Shown one piece after another: positions 6,441 through 11,296 of a stretch of 11,296 nucleotides of DNA (position 1 is the first letter of the stretch; each line of letters starts with the position of its first letter). A program made the position numbers and the translations under genes. The notes beneath the pieces were generated by a model, which made no database searches, had not been told where the DNA came from, and saw only the letters and a list, made by a program, of their open reading frames with translations. The stretch is from contig JAKEGQ010000150.1 of assembly GCA_022615475.1 (NCBI GenBank), forward strand, positions 1 to 11,296, in the 5' to 3' direction. This DNA is from Candidatus Methylomirabilota bacterium (GTDB taxonomy: Bacteria > Methylomirabilota > Methylomirabilia > Methylomirabilales > CSP1-5).

Positions 6441-6816
6441 ACCCGCCTCGGTTTCCACTCATACAGCAGAAGCCTTCTGGCCGATTCAGCCCGCATTCTG
6501 CCTGACGGCTAGGCCGTCGTGATCAGCACCCGGGGGACCATCGGCGCCTGCCTCAGCAAAGGAGGGGGTACGGGAAAGTCCTTGGAGACATCCGCGACTT
6601 GGCACGGACAATGCAGAATGACCTCTGCGCCAAGGAGGGGAGTTTCTGGGATGTATGCGGAATGTGAGCGGTACCGACTTGGGGTCTTTGAGGCGCTTGA
6701 CTTGATCGAGAAAGCGAGATATAAGGCCACCCAATGCATTCTTCCCGCCCTCCTCCACGCACCGGGGCGCCTGGGTGGGGAAGACCCGTCCGCCTCGGCA
6801 CTCCACGGAGGAGCGG
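6441..6816. other. Gene-free gap between cutA and the lytic transglycosylase gene
   Basis: I find no supportable gene in these 376 bases. Open frames exist on both strands, but none has both a ribosome site and a recognisable product. One minus-strand frame (about 6509-6739) has stretches such as LLGAEVIL and a short hydrophobic end that faintly recall universal stress proteins; this is too weak to call a gene relic. The gap contains a small perfect hairpin (GACGGC/GCCGTC, 6504-6518) without a T run, and the promoter described separately. Confidence 0.6.
6697..6725 (+). promoter_or_regulatory. Promoter for the lytic transglycosylase gene
   Basis: TTGACT (6697-6702, five of six) and TATAAG (6720-6725, five of six) are separated by exactly 17 bases. 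RNA would start near 6732, about 85 bases before the GTG start at 6817. No operator-like symmetry was noticed around it. Confidence 0.65.
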
Positions 6817-8499
6817 GTGAATCGTAATTCTGTCCTCGCGTGGTGGATCCCGATCGGAGGCATACTTCTCCTCACGGGATGCACCCTCTCTCCTGCGCGC
6901 ACCGGTCCCTCCCCACCCGGACAACAGAGGTCCCTACACACCTCTCATGCTTGCTGTGCCACTCCTGACGCTTCACTCCCTCCCTCGCAACCATCCAGGC
7001 CTACCATCGTCGCACCATGGCCCGTCGCTCCCCCTGGAGCGATCGACGGGAAAGACGGCCAATCGGGCGATCCCCTGTTGATGGAGGCCCAGGAGCTCGT
7101 CCAGCAGGCCAAACGTCAGTGGGAGGAGGGGAATGGTGATGAGGCGATCACCCTCCTCACTCGGGCCCGCGCGCTTCTCTCGGGCGACGGGGCTCCTTCG
7201 CCACACCGAGAACAACTGCTTGAAGATGTCGAAGCCCTCCTAGACGAGTTGGCCGGTATCCGCGCGATGCACGCGACCCCCTCTGAAGGGGAGGCCTCGC
7301 TTGTGAGCCCCGAGGACGAGGCGGCGTTGGAGAAGGCATTTCCACCCACGGAAAAACCGGAGCTCCCTTCGGACATCCCCCCCGAGATGCGCCGCGACGT
7401 TCAGGCGTACCTCGAACTCTTCACTACCAAGAAACGGGACTTGATCGCGGAGGCCTTGGAGCGCTCGGGGCGCTACCTTCCCCTGATGCGCCAAATCTTT
7501 GCGGAGAAGGCGCTGCCCGAAGACCTGGTAAACCTCGCCTACATCGAGAGTGCGTTCAAGCTGTACGCGTACTCCCGGGCGAGAGCGGTAGGGATATGGC
7601 AGTTTATCAAGGGGACGGGCCGCAAGTATGGCTTGAGGATCGACTGGTGGGTGGACGAACGCCGGGATCCGGTCAAGGCCACGGCGGCGGCGGCGAGCTA
7701 TCTCTCGGACCTCTACGGGATGTTCGAATCCTGGCCCTTAGCTATTGCCGCGTATAACGCGGGAGAGGGCAAGGTTCTCCGGGCCATCAAGCGCCAGAGG
7801 ACCACCGACTTTTGGAAACTCCATCTTCCCCGAGAGACGAAGTACTATGTGCCGGCCTTCATGGCGATGACCCTCATCGCCAAGAACCCCGAGGCGTACG
7901 GCTTCCAGCGCCCCAGGGAGGAGTCGTGGCAGCTCGATCAAGTCGCGCTCTCTCAACAGATGGATCTCCGGCTCCTCGCGAAGGCTGTGGGCGTCAGCAT
8001 GGAGGAGCTGCGGGACCAGAATCCCGAGCTCAATCGGCTCGTCACTCCCCCCCAGCAGGGTTATCTCCTCAATCTCCCCCCGGGAAGCAAGGCCGTCGTC
8101 CTCGATGCCCTCGACCGGCTTCTCCAGGCGCGGAGTCCCGAGTGGCGCCACCACCGGGTTCGGTCGGGGGAGGCCCTTTCCGCCATCGCCCAGCGGTATA
8201 GCACCACCGTCGCGGTCCTGATGGAGATGAATGGGTTGCAGAACCCGAACCAGATCCGGGCCGGCGCCAATCTCACCGTTCCGGTACCCGCGCTGACCCT
8301 CGCCGAGACCTCCACGACCAAACAGACCACGAACAACAGACCCGCCTCGCACTACAGCCTGTATGTCGTCAAGCCGGGCGATAGCCTCTGGGAAATTGCG
8401 AAGACGCACCGGGTCAGTCCCAAGGACCTCGAGCGTTGGAACAACCTGCAGGGATCTCTCATTCATCCCGGCCGCACTCTCCTGATCTATCCGGACTGA
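6817..8499 (+). CDS. MltD-type membrane-bound lytic transglycosylase with LysM repeats
   Basis: Lipoprotein that cleaves the glycan strands of peptidoglycan, releasing 1,6-anhydro-muropeptides, probably from the outer membrane. 560 residues from the GTG at 6817, four bases after GGAGGA. The signal peptide has a hydrophobic core (about 7-20) and lipobox LLTGC with the lipidated Cys at 22; positions after it (Thr, Leu) do not suggest inner-membrane retention. A Pro/Ser-rich linker and helical region fill about 25-190. The SLT domain (about 220-350) has catalytic E244 in AYIESAF, GIWQF (259-263) and AAYNAGEGKV (311-320). LysM repeats lie at about 446-490 and 513-558, with a degenerate LysM-like stretch at about 380-421. 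E. coli MltD has a similar plan. Monocistronic or first of a plus-strand group. Confidence 0.93.
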   Translation: MNRNSVLAWWIPIGGILLLTGCTLSPARTGPSPPGQQRSLHTSHACCATPDASLPPSQPSRPTIVAPWPVAPPGAIDGKDGQSGDPLLMEAQELVQQAKRQWEEGNGDEAITLLTRARALLSGDGAPSPHREQLLEDVEALLDELAGIRAMHATPSEGEASLVSPEDEAALEKAFPPTEKPELPSDIPPEMRRDVQAYLELFTTKKRDLIAEALERSGRYLPLMRQIFAEKALPEDLVNLAYIESAFKLYAYSRARAVGIWQFIKGTGRKYGLRIDWWVDERRDPVKATAAAASYLSDLYGMFESWPLAIAAYNAGEGKVLRAIKRQRTTDFWKLHLPRETKYYVPAFMAMTLIAKNPEAYGFQRPREESWQLDQVALSQQMDLRLLAKAVGVSMEELRDQNPELNRLVTPPQQGYLLNLPPGSKAVVLDALDRLLQARSPEWRHHRVRSGEALSAIAQRYSTTVAVLMEMNGLQNPNQIRAGANLTVPVPALTLAETSTTKQTTNNRPASHYSLYVVKPGDSLWEIAKTHRVSPKDLERWNNLQGSLIHPGRTLLIYPD

Positions 8500-8579
8500 T
8501 CGTCGAGACCTTTCTTTCCCTCCCCCGCCCGTCAGCGAACCCACGGATGGCTGGGACTCTCGGCGCCTCACCCCAGACG

Positions 8580-8608
8580 TTGACTCGCCCTACCCCCTAT
8601 GATATGGG
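8580..8608 (+). promoter_or_regulatory. Possible promoter of the AAA ATPase gene, very short leader
   Basis: TTGACT (8580-8585) is followed by 17 bases and TATGGG (8603-8608), which is a poor -10 but has TGA in front of it, an extended -10. RNA would start near 8615, at the first base of the AGGAGG ribosome site, leaving a leader of about 12 bases. The alternative is transcription through from the upstream gene. Confidence 0.45.
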
Positions 8609-8626
8609 GACGGCAGGAGGAGCGCG

Positions 8627-9565
8627 GTGGAGCCGATAACGCGGCGAGTCGAGGAGATCACCCTCCGACGGTGGGAGGATTTTCTCAGCAGCCTCTCCAA
8701 GCGCTTTGGCCCCCTCTCGGGGAAGGTGGTGTTCGAAGGGATTCCAGATGTCTCCCTCCGAGACGTGGGTGGACTTCGAAGTGCCAAGCGGGAGGTGGAA
8801 AGCCTGGTCTTATCCCTCAGGCGGCCGGACCTCTACCGGCGCTGGGGCACGAAGCCGATCAAAGGGGTGCTCTTCTACGGTCCTCCGGCGACAGGCAAGA
8901 CCCTCCTGGCCAAGGCCTTGGCGCGGGAGGCAGGGGCGATCTTCTTTCACCTCCGGATGCGGGGCATCGCCCTGAAATGGTCTATGGAGACCGGAGATCT
9001 CTTTCAGGAGCTCTTCACCGCCATCCGGGGGAATGAGGGCGTGGTCCTCTATCTGGATGAGCTTGAGGCCTTGGCCTTCGAGCGGACCTTTGGCCCCGAG
9101 GAGGCGAGAGGCACAAGTCGACGCGCGATCAACGCCCTCCTGGAAAGTCTGGAGGGGCTCGATGCCCACGAACGCGCCATGGTGCTCGCCTCCACCAGCC
9201 AGCCGGATGCCGTCGATCCTGCCCTGATCGGGCCGGGCCGCTTTGACCGCCTCATTGAGGTCCCCCTCCCGGATGGAGAGGAGAAGCAGGAGATCCTCGA
9301 GATCCAGCAGAGAAAGGCCGAGGCCTTGGCGGGCCGACCCCTGTTCAAGGCGCTCGACTACGACGCCATCACGGCGCGAACGGCCAAGATGAGCGGGGGC
9401 GACCTGCATGAGATCGTGCAGCGCACCCTTGAGGAGAAGGCACGCCTCGAGGGGTCAGCTCACGACCCGGGCCTTGTGGAGACCCACGATCTGCTCCGTG
9501 TCATCGAGGAATATCGGAAGATCAAAGAGGTCGTGGAGAAGATCCGCTATGGACAGTATCTGTAA
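8627..9565 (+). CDS. Single-domain AAA ATPase (Cdc48/FtsH-like module), partner unknown
   Basis: Predicted ring-forming ATPase that remodels or unfolds proteins. 312 residues from the GTG at 8627, six bases after AGGAGG. A short N-terminal part (1-45) precedes one AAA module: DVGGL (46-50), Walker A GPPATGKT (85-92), a probable pore loop around LKW (116-118), and Walker B VVLYLDELE (139-147). The second region of homology follows at 189-208. Sensor 1 is unusual: where relatives have ATNRPD this protein has STSQPD. The first of the two arginine fingers (LLRPGR) is Gly here (LIGPGR); the second, in GRFDR, is kept. Sensor-2 region is MSGGDL (255-260). There is no membrane segment or protease domain, unlike FtsH. 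ATP binding looks intact; hydrolysis between subunits may be altered. Specific family name not recognised. Confidence 0.85.
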   Translation: MEPITRRVEEITLRRWEDFLSSLSKRFGPLSGKVVFEGIPDVSLRDVGGLRSAKREVESLVLSLRRPDLYRRWGTKPIKGVLFYGPPATGKTLLAKALAREAGAIFFHLRMRGIALKWSMETGDLFQELFTAIRGNEGVVLYLDELEALAFERTFGPEEARGTSRRAINALLESLEGLDAHERAMVLASTSQPDAVDPALIGPGRFDRLIEVPLPDGEEKQEILEIQQRKAEALAGRPLFKALDYDAITARTAKMSGGDLHEIVQRTLEEKARLEGSAHDPGLVETHDLLRVIEEYRKIKEVVEKIRYGQYL

Positions 9566-9600
9566 GACCGGGCTCGCGGCGGCCACGTAAGGAGGGACGG

Positions 9601-10179
9601 GTGGAGCCTCCATCCTTCGAGTCGGCCCGGAAGCTGATTCACCTCCTCGGCGGCCTGATCCCCCTCATCTACCTGCTCCTGAACCTCACAAAGCTTCAAG
9701 CGCTCCTCATCTTGGGGGGCCTCGCCCTGCCCTTTATCGTGGCAGATGTCCTGCGCCTGTGGTGGCCTGCCCTGAATCGCTGGTTTCTCGGTCTCTTTCG
9801 GGGAGCGATGCGACCTGGAGAGGAGAGACGGCCCACAGGATCCACGTATTACCTTGTGGCCTGCTGGTTCACGATCCTGGCGTTCGACCGAACCGTCGCT
9901 GCCGCAGCCTTGTTGATCCTCGCCTGCGCGGACACCGCCGCGTCAGTCGTCGGGCAGGCCATGGGAGGCTATCGGCTCACCAAGGGAAAGACCCTGTCTG
10001 GCACAGGTGCCTTCGTGGTGACAGCTTTTCTCGTGACCCTGCCCCTCTTCCCGGCCAGCACCGCCTTCGCAGGGGCGGTCGTCGCGGCGGTAACGGAGTG
10101 CCTCCCCCTGCCTCTGGATGATAACATCACGATTCCCCTGGCGGCCGGCATCTCCCTCACACTGCTCCACCCCATGTGA
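9601..10179 (+). CDS. Membrane lipid kinase-like protein (dolichol/phytol/CTP-diacylglycerol kinase family)
   Basis: Integral membrane protein of the family that includes yeast Sec59 (dolichol kinase), Dgk1 (CTP-dependent diacylglycerol kinase) and plant VTE5 (phytol kinase); members phosphorylate a lipid alcohol, often with CTP. 192 residues from the GTG at 9601, five bases after AAGGAGG. Family marks: RKLIHLLGG at the N terminus (10-18), RRPTGSTYY (76-84), the polar cluster ADTAASVVG (110-118), KGKTLSGTG (128-136) and LDDNITIPL (172-180). Several hydrophobic segments (about 13-29, 33-50, 85-109, 135-165, 176-190) fit a polytopic protein. It starts 35 bases after the AAA gene and is probably cotranscribed. 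Substrate cannot be read from sequence. Its last 23 bases overlap, tail to tail, the end of the gene on the other strand. Confidence 0.82.
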   Translation: MEPPSFESARKLIHLLGGLIPLIYLLLNLTKLQALLILGGLALPFIVADVLRLWWPALNRWFLGLFRGAMRPGEERRPTGSTYYLVACWFTILAFDRTVAAAALLILACADTAASVVGQAMGGYRLTKGKTLSGTGAFVVTAFLVTLPLFPASTAFAGAVVAAVTECLPLPLDDNITIPLAAGISLTLLHPM

Positions 10180-10465
10180 TGAGGCCACCCTCGAGGCTCC
10201 CCTTTTCGCCAGCCAGTCGGACGAACTCCAGCATCTCTCCAACCTGGAGGACGTGGCTTTCCAGCCTTTCGCGCCCATCGACGACCGCCACGGCCTGAGG
10301 GGGAATGTTCAAGGCCTGCCTGAGGGCGGCGCGGACCTCTCCGACGCTCCGCCCCGCAATGTTGACATCGAGGGAATGGACCCCGTAGACCACCCGTACC
10401 GTTTCCTGGGTTTCCGCCGGGGAGCCCGGACGGACTCGCGTCGCCTGCTTGAGGGGTTCGGTCAT
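10157..10465 (-). CDS. Putative ubiquitin-like (beta-grasp) modifier partnered with E1-like enzyme
   Basis: Probable small protein modifier or sulfur carrier; this is inferred from neighbourhood and fold pattern, not from a clear family match. 102 residues. Residues 23-85 read like a ThiS/MoaD/ubiquitin fold: strand VRVVYG, turn, strand LDVNIAG, helix SVGEVRAALRQAL (40-52), strand AVAVVDG (58-64), then VGEMLEFVRLAGEKG (75-89), the typical last strand. After this comes a tail to 102 with Gly-Gly at 93-94 and 99-100, the latter two residues from the end. A free terminal Gly-Gly would need trimming. The first 20 residues look disordered. The ATG overlaps the stop of the upstream activating-enzyme gene (ATGA), and AAGGAG lies just upstream, so the two are translated together. 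Confidence 0.68.
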   Translation of the reverse strand: MTEPLKQATRVRPGSPAETQETVRVVYGVHSLDVNIAGRSVGEVRAALRQALNIPPQAVAVVDGRERLESHVLQVGEMLEFVRLAGEKGSLEGGLITWGGAV

Positions 10466-11139
10466 CGCTCTCCTTCACGCCTGACTGGGTTGCTCTTCCC
10501 CTCGAGGATGTCGAGGTAGACCTCGCCATAAGTGAGTTTCCCTTCACGAATGCCATAGAAGGCGTTGAGCATGGCCGAGGCAATGGCGAGATTCGCGAAG
10601 AGGAGCTGGGGTGCACCGCGCGCCATCAGCTCCTCGCACGACATCTCCGCAGGTGAGCGATCCCGGGGGGTTTGGATCTCCGGATGATACCGCGTGATTG
10701 GCGCGGTCCGGTCCCGACCTCCCTCACGCACATAGACCTGGACGTTGCCGTCGATGAAATCGTTTCCTCCGGAAATCAACGTGACGGTGTGAAGCTTCTC
10801 GCAATGGTCACTCACGACCTTCCGAGTCTTGTGGTTATCGACCCCGAGAAAAATCGTGTCGCCCTCCTGGATGTGCTGGGCGACGTTGGCCTCGCTGATG
10901 TATTCGGGGATAGCTCGGAAGGCCAGTTGCTGAAATTCCCGAGCGATCTCGGTCGCCTTGACCTTCGCCTTATTCCCCAGCGTTGCAAAGGCCTGCCTGT
11001 CCGCATTGGCCCGCTCAAACTCATCCCCGTCAATGAGGGTGACTCGCACGGGCTCTTCCTGGTAGTTCAGATATCTCGCCAGGAAGGGAAGAAGCGCACA
11101 ACCGATCCCGCCAATACCGATTACCTTGATTTCTAACAT
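10462..11139 (-). CDS. ThiF/E1-like adenylyltransferase
   Basis: Predicted enzyme that adenylates the C terminus of a ubiquitin-like or ThiS-like protein. 225 residues from the ATG at 11139, which begins directly with the first Rossmann strand; the open frame extends upstream through a repeat and I regard that as untranslated, although no good ribosome site is seen. Nucleotide motif VIGIGGIG (6-13), acidic end of strand two LIDGDEFERANADRQ (35-49), Lys residues at 58 and 61, and VDN (100-102) with the probable Mg-binding Asp101 match ThiF/MoeB/E1 enzymes. The zinc-binding CxxC pairs of MoeB/ThiF are absent. Cys168 (EMSCEEL) is a candidate thioester cysteine; Cys14 and Cys113 are the only others. 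The C-terminal part (PQLLFANLAIASAM) resembles ThiF-like proteins of PRTRC cassettes as I remember them. Overlaps the modifier gene by four bases. Confidence 0.85.
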   Translation of the reverse strand: MLEIKVIGIGGIGCALLPFLARYLNYQEEPVRVTLIDGDEFERANADRQAFATLGNKAKVKATEIAREFQQLAFRAIPEYISEANVAQHIQEGDTIFLGVDNHKTRKVVSDHCEKLHTVTLISGGNDFIDGNVQVYVREGGRDRTAPITRYHPEIQTPRDRSPAEMSCEELMARGAPQLLFANLAIASAMLNAFYGIREGKLTYGEVYLDILEGKSNPVRREGER

Positions 11140-11150
11140 GCTCGTGTATC

Positions 11151-11229
11151 CGTCCAACGTCCAATGTCCAACGTCACGAGCGCTAGATCCCATCGAGACC
11201 TGCCGACTTTGGACGTTGGACCTTGGACG
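11151..11229. repeat. Inverted repeat built from 7-bp units upstream of the E1-like gene
   Basis: The left arm (11151-11175) is about three and a half copies of CGTCCAA/TGTCCAA. The right arm (11205-11229) is the same unit in the other orientation, TTGGACG/TTGGACC. The arms pair at 22 of 25 positions around a 29-base loop. The structure ends 12 bases before the ATG of the E1-like gene, so it could be a transcript hairpin, an operator, or a dispersed genomic repeat. Confidence 0.75.
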
Positions 11230-11234
11230 TCCCC

Positions 11235-11296
11235 TTAAATGGCGGAAGGCCGACCACTGGGATCGGAATCGCCCGGAGGCGGAACTGGCGTCACCC
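11235..11296 (-). CDS. Possible C-terminal end of an upstream gene (partial)
   Basis: One minus-strand frame is open from the window edge to a TAA at 11235-11237 and would encode about 19 residues rich in Pro, Ser and Gly, ending in PSGRPSAI. It could be the tail of a gene upstream of, and in the same direction as, the E1-like gene. Another frame is also open here, so the evidence is weak. The product cannot be named. Confidence 0.25.
   Translation of the reverse strand, partial: VTPVPPPGDSDPSGRPSAI

Noticed and set aside
5959..6479. Identical 12-mer AGAAGCCTTCTG on both sides of cutA (5959-5970 and 6468-6479)
   Set aside because: A few identical 12-mer pairs are expected by chance in a window of this size. 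There are no insertion-element features, and the copies have no shared context.
6504..6518. Perfect 6-bp hairpin GACGGC-TAG-GCCGTC downstream of cutA as a terminator
   Set aside because: The stem is short, the loop is three bases, and neither strand has a T run after it; too weak to call.
7738..8571. A 277-residue minus-strand open frame opposite the lytic transglycosylase gene
   Set aside because: It is antisense to a gene with clear domains, and its sequence is typical shadow composition with no family likeness.
8593..8610. CCCC...GGGG symmetry before the AAA gene as an operator or terminator
   Set aside because: Only four base pairs form and the centre does not pair; it is more simply part of the promoter region.
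10462..11139. Housekeeping thiamine or molybdopterin activation (thiF or moeB) as the role of the E1-like gene
   Set aside because: The zinc CxxC pairs are missing, the small partner lacks a clean terminal Gly-Gly, and no thi or moa gene is nearby. I could not exclude it fully, so I left the gene symbol empty.

Overview
The window (11,296 bases, fairly GC-rich apart from one AT-rich gap near 5.70-5.83 kb) reads as bacterial chromosome. An HspR-type repressor with its operator, a membrane-bound lytic transglycosylase with a lipoprotein signal, and GTG starts on four genes suggest a diderm, non-enteric bacterium. I cannot place it further; an uncultured high-GC phylum is possible, but that is a guess. 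No tRNA, rRNA, CRISPR array or transposase was seen.

Left half (1-5,830, minus strand): a heat-shock locus read right to left as dnaK, hsp20, hsp20, dnaJ, hspR, htpX. It starts from a textbook vegetative promoter (TTGACA, 17-bp spacer, TATATT) with an HspR operator (HAIR, 12 of 14 consensus positions) lying over the -35 and spacer. A weaker second HAIR lies exactly 42 bp upstream. No grpE is present; two small heat-shock protein genes sit where it is often found. A terminator-like hairpin sits just before dnaJ. htpX closes the locus and may also have its own promoter. HspR at the end of the operon it probably represses gives a feedback loop in which free DnaK normally helps HspR bind.

Middle (5,830-8,500, plus strand): a divergent promoter leads to cutA, then a 376-base gap with no convincing gene but a good promoter, then a lipoprotein lytic transglycosylase of the MltD type with LysM repeats.

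Right part (8,580-10,179, plus strand): a stand-alone single-domain AAA ATPase with altered sensor-1 and arginine-finger positions, followed after 35 bases by a membrane protein of the dolichol/phytol/CTP-diacylglycerol kinase family.

Right end (10,157-11,296, minus strand): the least ordinary part. A 225-residue ThiF/E1-like activating enzyme overlaps by ATGA a 102-residue protein that looks like a ubiquitin-like beta-grasp modifier with Gly-Gly pairs near its C terminus. The pair is preceded by a 25-bp imperfect inverted repeat made of 7-bp units. No E2, JAB peptidase, ThiS/MoaD pathway enzyme or sulfur-acceptor gene is visible, so this may be a compact, poorly described protein-modification or sulfur-transfer module next to a protein quality-control island.
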